Assembly: GCA_019695095.1 (NCBI GenBank)
Contig: JAIBAQ010000014.1
Coordinates: 1 to 61,050 of the forward strand
DNA length: 61,050 bases
Direction: 5' to 3'
From: Candidatus Hydrogenedentota bacterium
GTDB lineage: Bacteria > Hydrogenedentota > Hydrogenedentia > Hydrogenedentales > SLHB01
The notes beneath the pieces are model-generated. The model was not told the origin of the DNA. It ran no database searches and worked only from the letters and a program-made list of their open reading frames with translations. A program made the position numbers and the translations under genes. Positions 36,889 to 46,800 of the stretch are shown here, in pieces (the stretch's first letter is position 1; every line of letters starts with the position of its first letter).

Positions 36889-37953
36889 ATGTCAGCGTGT
36901 TGCACAGCCACCGGAATCCCCCCGAAACCCTTCGATCTCAGCAAGAGGATTAACGTCGAAGACAAGCGCTTGCTGAACTGCAAGCAGGTCGACGTCAATC
37001 AGCTCATGCCGCTGAAGTACAAGTGGGCGTGGGAGCACTATCTCAACGGGTGCAACAACAACTGGCTGCCCAGCGAAGTGTCCATGCAGCAGGACATCGA
37101 GTTGTGGAAGTCCAACAACCTGACGGACGCCGAACGCCTCGTGATCATGCGCAACCTTGGCTTCTTCAGCACGGGCGAAAGCCTGGTGGGCAACAACATC
37201 GTGCTTGCCATCTTCAAGCACATCACCAACCCCGAAGCGCGGCAGTATCTGCTTCGCCAGGCTTTCGAAGAGGCTGTGCACACCCACACCTTCCATTACA
37301 TTGTGGAGTCTCTGGGCCTCGACGAGCGCGAAGTCTTCAATATGTATCACGAAGTCTCGTCCATAGAAGGCAAAGATCAGTTTGTCATGCGTCTTACCGA
37401 GGACGTGCTCCGCGACGATTTTAATACGGAGACTATCGAGGGCATTCAGAAGTTCCTGAAGAACCTCGTGGGGTTCTACGTGATCATGGAAGGCATCTTC
37501 TTCTATAGCGGATTCGTCATGATCCTGTCGTTTCACCGGCAGAATCGCATGACGGGCATCGGCCAGCAGTTTCAGTACATCTTGCGCGACGAGACCATCC
37601 ACCTGAATTTTGGCATCGATCTCATCAATACGATCAAGGAAGAGAATCCCGGTGTGTGGACACCTCAGTTGCAGCAGGAGATCCGAGCGATGATCCACGA
37701 CGCGGTGGAATACGAGATCCGGTACGCGCAAGACTGCCTGCCGCGAGGTATCCTTGGACTCAACGCGGGACTCTTCCGCGAGTATGTGCAGTATGTTGCC
37801 GACCGTCGAATGGAACGCATCGGTCTCAAGTCGTTCTTCGGATCTCGGAATCCGTTTCCGTGGATGAGCGAGACGATCGATTTGTCGAAAGAAAAGAATT
37901 TCTTCGAGACCCGTGTAACGGAATACCAGACCGCAGGTAGTCTGGAATGGTAA
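36889..37953 (+). CDS. nrdB: Ribonucleotide reductase radical subunit, class Ic type (no radical tyrosine)
   Basis: A 354-aa ferritin-like subunit that generates the radical for NrdA. ATG at 36889 has AAGGAG eight bases upstream. The six metal ligands can be placed: Glu97 (STGESLV), Glu128 and His131 (EEAVHTHTF), Glu201 (IMEGIFF), Glu235 and His238 (DETIHLN). In class Ia proteins the first ligand is Asp and a Tyr lies four residues after the first His. Here they are Glu97 and Phe135, the exact substitutions of the Chlamydia trachomatis protein, with a constant offset of eight residues. That group uses a Mn(IV)/Fe(III) cofactor in place of a tyrosyl radical. Metal content is inferred. A terminator follows. 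Confidence 0.93.
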   Translation: MSACCTATGIPPKPFDLSKRINVEDKRLLNCKQVDVNQLMPLKYKWAWEHYLNGCNNNWLPSEVSMQQDIELWKSNNLTDAERLVIMRNLGFFSTGESLVGNNIVLAIFKHITNPEARQYLLRQAFEEAVHTHTFHYIVESLGLDEREVFNMYHEVSSIEGKDQFVMRLTEDVLRDDFNTETIEGIQKFLKNLVGFYVIMEGIFFYSGFVMILSFHRQNRMTGIGQQFQYILRDETIHLNFGIDLINTIKEENPGVWTPQLQQEIRAMIHDAVEYEIRYAQDCLPRGILGLNAGLFREYVQYVADRRMERIGLKSFFGSRNPFPWMSETIDLSKEKNFFETRVTEYQTAGSLEW

Positions 37954-37986
37954 GACCATTAAACGCGTAGGAGCGTTGGTTACCGA

Positions 37987-38024
37987 CGGGGTCTTCGTCT
38001 TGGGCGAAGGCCCCGCTTCTTTTA
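37987..38024 (+). terminator. Intrinsic terminator after nrdB
   Basis: CGGGGTCTTCG pairs with CGAAGGCCCCG around a TCTTGGG loop, followed by CTTCTTTTAT. It starts 34 bases after the nrdB stop and overlaps the stop codon of the convergent gene. Confidence 0.85.
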
Positions 38025-38939
38025 TGCGGCTCCCGCTGCCATCGCCAACCCCAGGCCGACGAGGAATAGCAGCCCGAAGGCGACAATGCACGTGGCTATA
38101 TAGAACGAAAAGAGGATGAAGAACTCGAGAAATACGAGTTCATAAGTCCTCCGCAACATGATGATGCTGCCAATATACCCCAAGCAGGGAACGAACGTGT
38201 TCATTAACGTCCCGATAAACGACATGATCCCTATGTTGATTAAGTCGCTCTGTAGATCGTCGTTGGGAAGCTTGTTTCCGGTGCGCAATGTCAGATACAA
38301 GGAAATAGTGTATTGGGTGGTTGTCAGGACAATGCTGATCACTAACCAGCCTACCCACGAAAGCTGCCACCCGAAGAGGACAATATTGAGGTCTTCGGTG
38401 ATTCGAAACACAGGCTCCGGTTGACTCGCGGCGGTCTGAGTCGCTTCAGTGGCCCCGGTTGAGTTGCCCCCGCCTCCCGTCACCATGGCCAGCACCGTAA
38501 TCAATACCAGGGCCGCGACTACGGACAAGACGATAATGACCGGAGTCGAAAGCCAATCCGGGCGCGCAAACTTCTCGGGCGGCGGCGGAAGCGGCGGCGG
38601 TGGAGGCGGTCCCAAAATGTCGTCCAAGCTGATATTCGGCAACAAGGGTTCGTCGGCGGTGTCATCCAGCCGCGGCGTAGCCAGGTCTTTCTCGATGGCT
38701 CTGCGAAGTTTTTCCGCGCGCGGGTCATTAAAGTGCTTCAATAAGACCCCGCAAATGTGCAGCGCCTCTTGCGTGCGTCCCAGCCGGCGCATGCACCGAG
38801 CTCGCGGAAAAAGGATATTTGCGGTGTTGGGAAAGGCAGCGTTCAGTTCGTCCAGCAGAGCCAGAGCCTCTTCATACCGCCCCTTGCGGTAATAGGCGTC
38901 GGCCATGCTGAACCGTTCCTTGGCGTCGTTCGAGCGCAT
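38022..38939 (-). CDS. TPR-containing multi-pass membrane protein, unknown function
   Basis: A protein of about 305 aa. The start at 38939 has GGGGA upstream; an ATG at 38951 is also possible. The N-terminal 80 residues form TPR-like helices (AKERFSMADAYYRKGRYEEALALLDELNAAFPNT region). A proline-only linker (GPPPPPPLPPPPEKFARP) leads to TM1 (PVIIVLSVVAALVLITVLAMV). A short Gly/Thr/Gln loop and then three more membrane segments follow to the C-terminus. I do not recognise the membrane domain. The plan suggests a protein-binding arm tethered to the membrane. It is divergent from the CsgG-like gene, with about 230 bases between the starts. Confidence 0.6.
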   Translation of the reverse strand: MRSNDAKERFSMADAYYRKGRYEEALALLDELNAAFPNTANILFPRARCMRRLGRTQEALHICGVLLKHFNDPRAEKLRRAIEKDLATPRLDDTADEPLLPNISLDDILGPPPPPPLPPPPEKFARPDWLSTPVIIVLSVVAALVLITVLAMVTGGGGNSTGATEATQTAASQPEPVFRITEDLNIVLFGWQLSWVGWLVISIVLTTTQYTISLYLTLRTGNKLPNDDLQSDLINIGIMSFIGTLMNTFVPCLGYIGSIIMLRRTYELVFLEFFILFSFYIATCIVAFGLLFLVGLGLAMAAGAA

Positions 38940-39035
38940 GGTTTTCCCCATTGTCTGCCCATCGTAGCCCCACAGCAGTCTGCGACACCGACGCTCCGAA
39001 ATCAAGGTCTATCGCATCGGTCAATTCCAGCCCAT

Positions 39036-39065
39036 TTGCCATTTTTCGCTCTTCAAGGATAAAAT
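39036..39065 (+). promoter_or_regulatory. Promoter of the CsgG-like gene
   Basis: TTGCCA (39036-39041), an 18-base spacer and TAAAAT (39060-39065). The predicted leader is about 100 bases and ends in an AGGGAGGA ribosome-binding site. Confidence 0.5.
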
Positions 39066-39169
39066 CAAGCACTTACTGCCCCGTTCTGGCGAATGGGACA
39101 GCCACACTGGTGACGCTGCAAAACTTCCACGCCAAGGGGCGTGCGATAGCAACAAAGGGAGGAACGAGA

Positions 39170-40204
39170 ATGGTTAGAAGTGTGAAGGAGAGTAGCACGA
39201 CGCGGTTTGGTCTTAAGTTAAGCTCCTTATTGGCGATGGGTGCAATTGCGATGTTCGTAGGCGCATCCGCCCATGCCGGCATTCTCGACAAGGTCAAAGG
39301 CAAAAAGAAAGAAGACACGAAAACCGAGGAATCGGCCGAAGCAAAGCCAGCGGCTCCCGCGTACACAGGCCCCAAGCAGGTCGTCTGTGTCGATGCCTTC
39401 GAAGGCGCGGGCAAGCTGGGTTGGGATGAAGGTCCCGTGCTTGCGGCCATGCTTACCGACGCATTGATGCAGTCGGGCCGCTTTATCGTGGTGGAACGGC
39501 CGAAGCTCGATAACGCCATCAAGGAGCAAGACCTTGGGGCGTCGGGCCGTATCAACTCGCAGACAGCCCTGAAGATCGGGGAAATCGTCGGCGCGAGCGT
39601 CCTGGTTCAAGGTACGGTTACGCAGTTCGAGCCCGGTGAAGAGGGTAAGAGCGGTCGCGTGGGCGTGCCCATTGGCGGCGTGAGCGTTGGTCTCGGCGGC
39701 AGCAAGGTTACGTCGAAGGTTGCTATCAAGCTGCGCCTGGTCGATCTGACAACGACGGTTGTGCTCGACACGTTTGACGCGGAAGCTGAAGGCACCTACA
39801 AGAGCATCGGCGCGGATGTTTACGCGGGTGGGTTCAGCGCGGGCGGCGATAAGTTTAAGAAGACGCCCCTTGGCGAAACCAGCGAGAAAGCTGTCAATCA
39901 GGCCGTCGAGCGCATCTCCGCGAAAATGGCTGATGTTCCCTTCTCGGCGCGCGTAGCCGAGGTCGATGGAAAGTCCATCTACATCAATGCAGGCAGCAAC
40001 CGTGGCGTGCAGGTGGGCACGGTCATGGGCATCTACAAGCAGGGCAAGGTCATCAAGGATCCCGACACGGGCCTTCCGCTCAGCGTGACGTTGGACAAGA
40101 CCGGTACGATCAAGGTGGACGACGTACAGGAGAAGCTCTCCGTATGCTCGTTGGTGGACGGCAAAGCGCCCGCCAAAGGCGATACGGTTAAGATGGAACA
40201 ATAG
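39170..40204 (+). CDS. CsgG/FlgO-like exported protein
   Basis: A 344-aa protein with a signal peptide (LLAMGAIAMFVGASAHA). CsgG-family features follow: VVCVDAFEGAGKLGWDEGPVLAAMLTDAL in segments, GRFIVVERPKLDNAIKEQDLG, VGASVLVQGTVTQFEP, then a beta region with alternating Gly/Ser (GVPIGGVSVGLGGSKVTSKVAIKLRLVDLTT in part) where CsgG forms its pore hairpins. Unlike CsgG there is no lipobox cysteine after the signal. A C-terminal domain of about 110 residues (VDGKSIYINAGSNRGVQVGTVMGIYKQGK) resembles FlgT-C-type domains. No curli genes are nearby, so secretion of curli should not be assumed. A terminator follows. Confidence 0.75.
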   Translation: MVRSVKESSTTRFGLKLSSLLAMGAIAMFVGASAHAGILDKVKGKKKEDTKTEESAEAKPAAPAYTGPKQVVCVDAFEGAGKLGWDEGPVLAAMLTDALMQSGRFIVVERPKLDNAIKEQDLGASGRINSQTALKIGEIVGASVLVQGTVTQFEPGEEGKSGRVGVPIGGVSVGLGGSKVTSKVAIKLRLVDLTTTVVLDTFDAEAEGTYKSIGADVYAGGFSAGGDKFKKTPLGETSEKAVNQAVERISAKMADVPFSARVAEVDGKSIYINAGSNRGVQVGTVMGIYKQGKVIKDPDTGLPLSVTLDKTGTIKVDDVQEKLSVCSLVDGKAPAKGDTVKMEQ

Positions 40205-40214
40205 CGTTTGTATT

Positions 40215-40260
40215 AAACGCCGGCCGGAGCACGAACGCTTCGGCCGGCGTTTTCGTTTTC
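40215..40260 (+). terminator. Strong intrinsic terminator of the CsgG-like gene
   Basis: AAACGCCGGCCG pairs perfectly with CGGCCGGCGTTT around a 14-base loop, followed by TCGTTTTC. It begins 10 bases after the stop codon. Confidence 0.9.
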
Positions 40261-40317
40261 GGGTTTGGAATTAGTGTAACGACTTCACTGGTTGCAGCCG
40301 CCGGGTATGGACAGGGG

Positions 40318-41100
40318 TTACAATCCGCTCTCCGCGATTCGCCTCCGGGACTGCACGGGGCCGTGCCATTTGCCTTCGCCGAACACCTTTTGCGCCTCCT
40401 CGGCAAAGACCTCTTTTCTGACTCGAATGAGACTTTCGGCATAGTCCCACTCGCTGGTTAGAGGTCGCCAGCCGTATCCGTCTGCGGCACTGTTCCAGAA
40501 CCAGAGCACGCTGTCGAAGGGGTCGAGCAATGAAAGCGAAGTAGTGTGGACACCGCCCTCTATGAGGGCATATGCGCCGTCTACCAGTCCCCACGTTCCA
40601 AACAAGACCTCGTCCACCGTGGTCCCGTACTTCAATTCAAGGTCTCCGCTGCCCAGCGCGGACTCGATGATTCTACGAAGGAGGCCCAGTTCCTCTTGTT
40701 CGGCGTGTACCAACGACTGCAAACGCAGAGGCGGTGTCTTCTCGCGAAGTGGGCCCATCGCGGAGTGAATGATGCGCGAATCTCCGGGATTGAGCTGAGT
40801 GAATAAGCAGACCGCTTCGCCCAGAGCGAGCATACGTTCGCGCGCGGTACCTGAAAACTGTGCCCCACGCCGCATTAGTTCCGTGCGTTTGCGCAGTGAG
40901 ACTTCGGCGAGGGCAATGACAATCTCTTCTTTGCACGAGAAATAGTGATAGATCGTGCCTTTCGAGACGCCGCACTGCGTCCCGATCCGCTCCATGGTCA
41001 GGCCGTAGTAGCCGTCCGCCAGAAACAGTTCCCGCGCCACCCCCAGAATGGCTGCGTCCCTTTCATTCATCTTGCGTATTCTTGGCGATACGAAGGCCAC
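40318..41100 (-). CDS. TetR-family regulator 1
   Basis: A 260-aa repressor-type protein. The N-terminal helix-turn-helix is clear ([20 protein letters not shown], then [18 protein letters not shown]). The remaining 190 residues form the ligand and dimer domain. It is a close paralogue of the regulator at 42.3-43.1 kb: both open MAF-SPR-RK, both have GYYGLTM and [13 protein letters not shown], and both end with GYGWxP plus a WDY segment. Start is GTG at 41100 with GGGGAG upstream. It lies downstream of the pilin-like gene on the same strand, beyond a large hairpin, and may be a separate unit. Ligand unknown. Confidence 0.87.
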   Translation of the reverse strand: MAFVSPRIRKMNERDAAILGVARELFLADGYYGLTMERIGTQCGVSKGTIYHYFSCKEEIVIALAEVSLRKRTELMRRGAQFSGTARERMLALGEAVCLFTQLNPGDSRIIHSAMGPLREKTPPLRLQSLVHAEQEELGLLRRIIESALGSGDLELKYGTTVDEVLFGTWGLVDGAYALIEGGVHTTSLSLLDPFDSVLWFWNSAADGYGWRPLTSEWDYAESLIRVRKEVFAEEAQKVFGEGKWHGPVQSRRRIAESGL

Positions 41101-41215
41101 GTTCGAGAGCTCCCCGACGAACTTGGACTGGTTTCCCCCGCCCTACTTGCGTACAGACTACCGTGGAGAGGGCAAACGGTCAAGTGCCATCCCCGTTGCG
41201 ACGTGCGTTGAAGAT

Positions 41216-41271
41216 CGATATGGGGGACCGAGCAGACTTCGTGGGGCAGTCTGCATCGGTCCCCCATATCG
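41216..41271. repeat. Large hairpin between the pilin-like gene and TetR 1
   Basis: The 23-base arm 41216-41238 pairs with 41248-41271 except for one bulged A, around a nine-base loop. The outer part is CGATATGGGGGACCGA against TCGGTCCCCCATATCG. A weaker GTGGAAAG/CTTTCCAC hairpin lies beside it. No T run follows on either strand, so simple termination does not fully explain it; mRNA stabilisation or protein binding is possible. Confidence 0.7.
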
Positions 41272-41328
41272 TACTGCTGTATGAGAAGGTGGAAAGCGAA
41301 TCAGTCCCTCTTTCCACTCGGTCGCTGA

Positions 41329-42291
41329 TTAGCCGGCAGAACCCGCAATGGCGCCTGCGGCGACAGCGAATGATTTGGTAATGGGCGCTTTGTCGTTCGG
41401 GTACTTCAGGAACGACACGTGACCGTCCATGTACAGCACATTCGAACCGCCGGGCACGTGGTTGAAGCTCTGGACCTCTGTCGAGGTCGCGTCCCACATC
41501 ACGAAGATCTCGCTCTGGGCCGCGGCCGATGCGGCAGGGTTATTGATGTCGCTGATCAGGAAGCGTTCGATGCCTTCGCGCATCCGGTAGATTGTGTCGC
41601 TACCGCCGTTGCCGTTGCCAGCCATGCCGGACGTGTCGTTCTCGAGCAGTTGAAGGGGGCCCCGCATATTCGTGTCCACAGAAAGCATGGGGTAGTTGGT
41701 CATATCGGCGGTATAGAGGTTGATGAACTGGTTGCCAATCTGTGTAGGAATGGTCGCACCAGCCGGTGTTGTCACACCCATCGCCGCCAGCACGCTCGCG
41801 TCCATCAGGTTTTCGGGCTTCTCGTCGCAGCGGTCATAGACAAACCCGAAGTAGTAATACGACCAGGAAGCCGCCCACCAGTTGTTGTATGTCTGGTCGC
41901 CTTCAACGCCTCGGAAAGCAAGAATCGGCAAGCCACCTTCCGATTCGGGGTAGTACATGTCTTCGGGGCTGTGCTTTGCGCTCGACGGGCATACATAGAT
42001 ATTGGGATCCGTCACATACTCCGGATACACCGCAACGCACAGCGGCGTCATGATGGGACCGTTACAGGGGTCGCACACCGTCTGATGTTGCATCGGGGGG
42101 TACTTCTCGCCCTTCGATTCGCCGGAATACATCTTGTAGACAAGGCCGAACTGTTTGAGGTTGTTTGCGCAGCTTGCACGGCGGGCCGCTTCTCGAGCAC
42201 GAGCCAGCGCAGGCAGCAGTATCGCCGCCAAAATGCCGATGATGGCAATGACGACGAGGAGTTCGATTAAGGTGAATCCTCTTCTTCTCAT
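41329..42291 (-). CDS. Type IV pilin-like protein with H-x9-DG motif, TetR-linked
   Basis: A 320-aa pseudopilin-type protein. The true start is ATG at 42291, placed by the prepilin signal [20 protein letters not shown] and by AAGGGAAG upstream. An N-terminal helix is followed by [20 protein letters not shown], and the C-terminal [17 protein letters not shown] gives the H-x9-DG motif. It is a paralogue of the protein at 19.1 kb: the two are nearly identical over the first 60 residues, and CYS-containing loops differ in the middle. It begins 22 bases after the stop of TetR 2, so both are probably one operon under TetR control. That is unusual for a pilin-like gene. Confidence 0.87.
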   Translation of the reverse strand: MRRRGFTLIELLVVIAIIGILAAILLPALARAREAARRASCANNLKQFGLVYKMYSGESKGEKYPPMQHQTVCDPCNGPIMTPLCVAVYPEYVTDPNIYVCPSSAKHSPEDMYYPESEGGLPILAFRGVEGDQTYNNWWAASWSYYYFGFVYDRCDEKPENLMDASVLAAMGVTTPAGATIPTQIGNQFINLYTADMTNYPMLSVDTNMRGPLQLLENDTSGMAGNGNGGSDTIYRMREGIERFLISDINNPAASAAAQSEIFVMWDATSTEVQSFNHVPGGSNVLYMDGHVSFLKYPNDKAPITKSFAVAAGAIAGSAG

Positions 42292-42313
42292 AACTACTTC
42301 CCTTCTTGTAACG

Positions 42314-43117
42314 TTACGACGGCTTCGAATCCGCATGCGGCCTTCGGGCCGCCTGCATCCACACTTCCGAGACGTTGCCCAATCCCGGAGCCTCCCCGTA
42401 AATTGCCCGCGCCTCTTCCGCGAAAACCTCTGCGCGCGCCCGCAACAGGCTCGCACCGTAATCCCACTCCGCGAAGAACGGCTTCCATCCGTACCCGTCA
42501 GCCGCGAAGTTCCAGAATCTCCATACCCGCTCAAAGGGGTCGCTAAGCTGCAACGACGATCCGTGCGCTCCGCTCTCGATCAGCAGGTGTGCCCCATCGA
42601 CAAGACCCCACGTACCCAAAAGAATTTCGTCCACCGTGGTCCCATTCGTGAGCGTCAGGTCCCCTTGCAGGAGCGCCTCGTCAATCACGCCTCTGAGGAT
42701 GCCGAGCTGCTCTTGCTCCGCCTGAACCAGCGCTTGGAGACGCAGCGGCGGGGTCTTCTCTCGGAGGGTTCCCATGGCAGCGTGGATGATGCGCGAATCC
42801 CCCATGTTCAGCAGCACGAAAAGGACGACCGCCTCCCCAACCGCCAGAATTCGCTCACGGGTCTTCCCCTTGAGGAGCGTTCCCCGGTGCATCAGTTCTG
42901 TGCGCTTCCGAAACGCCCTTTCAGCCAAAGCAATGATGATCTCCTCCTTGCAGGAGAAGTAGTGGTACATCGTGCCCTTCGAAAGGCCGCAACGCGCCGC
43001 AATCCGATTCATGGTCAGGCCGTAGTAGCCATCTTCCAGAAAGATCTCGCGTGCCGTGTCCAGAATGGTGTCATCGCGCTCTTTGAGCTTGCGTAGTCGT
43101 GGCGATGAGAACGCCAT
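42314..43117 (-). CDS. TetR-family regulator 2
   Basis: A 267-aa regulator, paralogous to TetR 1. The DNA-binding part reads [20 protein letters not shown] and [18 protein letters not shown]. The ligand domain is about 200 residues with no recognisable effector motif. It heads a probable operon with the pilin-like gene. A consensus promoter and a 22-base near-perfect palindrome lie 50-110 bases upstream, which supports autoregulation. Confidence 0.88.
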   Translation of the reverse strand: MAFSSPRLRKLKERDDTILDTAREIFLEDGYYGLTMNRIAARCGLSKGTMYHYFSCKEEIIIALAERAFRKRTELMHRGTLLKGKTRERILAVGEAVVLFVLLNMGDSRIIHAAMGTLREKTPPLRLQALVQAEQEQLGILRGVIDEALLQGDLTLTNGTTVDEILLGTWGLVDGAHLLIESGAHGSSLQLSDPFERVWRFWNFAADGYGWKPFFAEWDYGASLLRARAEVFAEEARAIYGEAPGLGNVSEVWMQAARRPHADSKPS

Positions 43118-43167
43118 TCGAAGGAACCCCCAAGTGATGCAAGACCGGCGGCATTCACCGACCTAAA

Positions 43168-43226
43168 GTTGTCTTGACGTCAAGTCAACCTAGAGTTAGT
43201 TTAGCCCGGTTTCCCCTCCCTGTCAA
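43168..43226 (-). promoter_or_regulatory. TetR 2 promoter with TetR-type operator
   Basis: On the minus strand TTGACA (43221-43226), a 17-base spacer and TAAACT (43198-43203). Immediately downstream, 43168-43189 is an inverted repeat: a perfect CTTGACGTCAAG core flanked by GTTG and CAAC with one symmetric T-T mismatch on each side. The operator covers the predicted transcription start, as expected for a TetR repressor controlling its own gene. Confidence 0.7.
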
Positions 43227-43873
43227 GGCTCCCCTCCGAGAATCCCTACCCGACGCTACACCAGCCCTGATGGTACCCACCTGGAACGGCTTGGGCTTAA
43301 TCGATATAAGTGCTGTGATTTCAGCGCCTTATATATGCTGTAATCTTAAGGAGTCTGTGCACGGTTTACGGATTTTGATGCCGTATACCTCAAAGGTTGT
43401 TGTATCTGAAGCTGGCGCCCAAGGGAGCCGTGCCTCCTATTGGGTTTGTCCATCGGAGTTCATCGGTGTTCATCCGTGGTTGAGTCGCTTTGGTTGCGGT
43501 TCTGTTGCGTTGCGAGATAGTTGTATTTCGTGTCTGCCGGCGAGGTTGTTCGTCCACGATCCGCCACTCGGTGCATCTATAAATAGGAGCAGGCGTAACG
43601 CGGATATGTATAGCCTGGAAATCCGATTCACGATATTCGGCGCACACAATGGGAACGTGCTTTGAGAATGTGATTGCCGCGTATGTCAGAGACAAAGTGG
43701 TCAATGACTAGCCCGCAAGTTGCACCTGCGAAGTGAGGCAATTGAGGTCTCGGCGGCTATCCACGCTAGCCGTCGCGAAACGGAACGGGCGGGTCAGTCG
43801 AAATTGACTGATCCGCCCTGTTCTTTCTCTGCTTCGTGCGCTAGCTTAGCTTACGACCCGAACTCCGCGCCGA
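43227..43873. other. Long intergenic region
   Basis: About 650 bases without a supported gene. It contains tandem GTTCATCGGTGTTCATCCG-type sequence (about 43457-43485), a motif common in non-coding DNA of many genomes, and the terminator hairpin at 43787-43818. A 163-aa reading frame on the plus strand has no family resemblance or ribosome-binding site and is dismissed. Confidence 0.45.
43787..43818 (-). terminator. Terminator hairpin after the M56-HEAT gene
   Basis: GGGCGGGTCAGTC pairs with GACTGATCCGCCC (one G-T pair) around GAAATT. On the minus strand it follows the M56 gene stop by 55 bases and is trailed by GTTCCGTTTCG. On the plus strand TGTTCTTTCT follows, so it may work both ways. 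Confidence 0.7.
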
Positions 43874-46800
43874 TTACGGCGCAGCAGGCTTCGTATCGGG
43901 CTTTGCCGCCTTGGCCGCGTTGAGCGCCTGAAGCGCTTCAAACACCTTGGCGCGCACATTGGGATCTTCCTTGGCCTTTTCGAGAATGTCGCGGGCGCGC
44001 TCGTCGCCAAGACGCGCGAGAACATACGCGCCTTCGAGTTGTAGATAACCCGGTGGCATTTTGGTGGTCACTAGGTCGTAGATGACGTTTCCTGCCTCCG
44101 GTTGCTGCATCTTCTCAAGCGCTTTGAAACCTAGCGCGGCCAAGTCGGAACGGCGTTCGCCCATCACGACGACAAAGTCCGCGATACCCGTCATGGCGGT
44201 TGGCCCGCCGAGCTTCACCAAGGCATTGAAATAGGTTTCAATCACTTCGAGACTGATGTCGCCATCCTTGGCGTTTTCGATCATGTCGGCGGCAATCGGC
44301 CCAGCGGCGCGCTGATCGCCGGTATCTCCAAGCGCGGAGATCACTTCTTGGGAGTTTGGAAACCGTGCAAGTACTGGCAGAAGCGCATCGCACGCCTCAG
44401 GACCCCCAAGCGTACCCAAGGCCGCTATGGTCGATAGCTGCCATCGTGCGTTTTCATCCGTTTGCGTTGCGTCTTTTGCCAGCGTTTCTTTCAGGGCCGC
44501 TGCCAACGGCGCAATCGCACTTCGGTCCTTCAATGCGGCAATACTATTGAGTGCATCCGATCGGACGTTGAAGTCCGTGTCATTGAGCGCTACACGCACA
44601 AGGTCTGGCGTAGCCTGCTTGTCTCCAAGCTCGCCCAATGATACCGCCGCCTGGCTTCGTACGACGTGGGAGGAATCGTTGAGTGCCGCGATCAGTGTGG
44701 GTACTGCACGTGGGTCGCCAATGGCTCTGAGGGCCATGACGGCACTGCACCGGTAATTCTCGTTCGGGTGCTTTGCCATTTCAAGGAGGGGTTCCACCGC
44801 GCGGGGTTCTTTCCGCTCGCCCAGAGCTTCGGCAGCGATGAATACCACATCCGGATCGGCACTATGCAGAGCCTCCAGCAAGGCTGGGATGGCCCTTTCA
44901 TCGCTGAGCTGCCCCAGCGCCCCTATGACTTGAGCCTTTTCTGCCGCTCCGCCCGCGACACGCGCCACCGGTCGTCTTAGAGGGGGCGTGTTTCTGACTG
45001 CCGGTGCGCCTCGAAGCACGGTTTCCGAATCGCGCGACAGCGCCTGTGCGAGAGGCTCGTAGGCAACGGTACCAAGCTTGGCCGCCTCGGTTGCGTTGCC
45101 CTGCGCGATCAGGAAGTACGCTTTGTCCTCGGGGGTCGGGGGCTGCCAAGACAGCTTGCTCAGCAAGTCGCCAGCCATGGCCGCGACATTCTTGTTGGTG
45201 TCGCGTAGCGCCGCTGCCAAGGCCGCGAGCGCTTCTTCGGTGCTTTGTTTCGAGTACCGCATGCGGTAATCCGCAAGTCCGCCCAACGCATTCACGGCCG
45301 CCGCGCGCACGTTTCGATCCGCGTCCGTTGCGAGACCCTTCAACAGCATTACTGTTTCGTCCGCACGGCACAGATTCTCCGCGGATTGAGTTTCCTCAGG
45401 CTCTTGGCCGTTCCGGTCTGGCCCCAGTACTTGGGCCACTCCGGCGCGCATCGCTTTGTCGGGGCTTTGTAGTGCCTCTTTGAACGCGGCGAGCACTTGA
45501 TTCGCGTCTTTCTTGCCGAATGCGGCTCGCAAGGAGACGGTTAGCTCATCCTCTTGGTCTTTGGTAGGCGTCACGCGCGGCAATAGCGAGACCAAAAGTT
45601 GAATAGTTTCCGGGTTGTCGATGCGTTGCAGTGCCGCAACGGTGCCGCTGTAGACACTTTCATCTTCGTCGATGGCCGCGATGCGAAGAATGGGCATCAC
45701 CTTCTCCTGCGGAAACTTCGTCAGGGCCTCGGCGGCGGCCTCCCTCACGGGCTCACTGTTCTTTAAGGCCGCAACGAGGTGATTGATCGCGTCAGGGTCA
45801 CCGATTTGACCCAGTGCGGTCGCGGCAGCCGCCTTTACACGTTCGTCCTCGTCGGATAGGGCGTTGATCACATAGGGAACATATATTCGGGCATTCTTGG
45901 CTTCTACGATTTGTTTGACTGCGAGCTTCCGCAACCACCAGTCTTTGTCCTTCAGTTGACCAAAGAGCTTCAAGAAGGTGGCTTCCTCCGATTCAAGTCC
46001 AGACGGAACAGATGCCGGTGGCAGATTGGATGGAACAGCAGGGCTGTCCGCCGACGCAGGAATTTGGGCTTCAACATTGGGGCCGGATGGTTGCCCGTTT
46101 GCCGCTGGTACTGGCAACTGCGCCGGTGCGGCAACTTGGGCACTTTCAGTCGCCGCCTCCGGATTGGCCGCAGGTTCGACGCTAAGTAATGGCTGCCGTA
46201 ATTGCGCCAGCTCGGGCACATTGGGTTCCTGGGCTGGCTCCGCCGTTTGGGATTGCACGGACTGCGCGTTGTTTGCGGGCGCGTTCACCTGCGCGACGGC
46301 AATCGCCGCGACAACAAGCATCAACGCCGAGATAGTCCATCCACCGTGCACCAAGCGTACACGGGATTCGTTTGCCCCGAGCAAGCGCTGCACGCGACGG
46401 CGCAACTGCGATGGGTTGTCCGTTGCGGAAAGCGCTGCAAGGCTTGCCGGGGCCATCTTCCCTTTGCACGCCAGCGTCGCGGCGGCAATCAGCGATTCCG
46501 CATAGGCCCGAGCTTCCCCACCCTGCTTCACGACAAGGTCGTCGCAACACAACTCGCGCTCGAACCGGATTCGCCGCGACACGTACCACACCGCGGGGTG
46601 AAAGAAGAGGAAGGCCTCGATGAGCCGCTGTGCGATGTTCACAAGGTGATCGAAGCGGCGGATGTGGGCCAGTTCGTGCAACAACAGAAACTCGATCTGT
46701 TGTGGCGTCAATCCTGATGCAAACGAAACCGGCAACAGGATCATCGGACGCACAATACCGACGACCGTCGGCACGGCCACATGCTGGCAGTACGCGAGTG

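Noticed and set aside
36892-38091. Minus-strand frame of 399 codons opposite nrdB
   Set aside because: Antisense shadow of a conserved gene.
43174-43665. Plus-strand 163-codon frame in the long intergenic region
   Set aside because: Covers the TetR operator, promoter and repeat sequence; no ribosome-binding site and no family resemblance.
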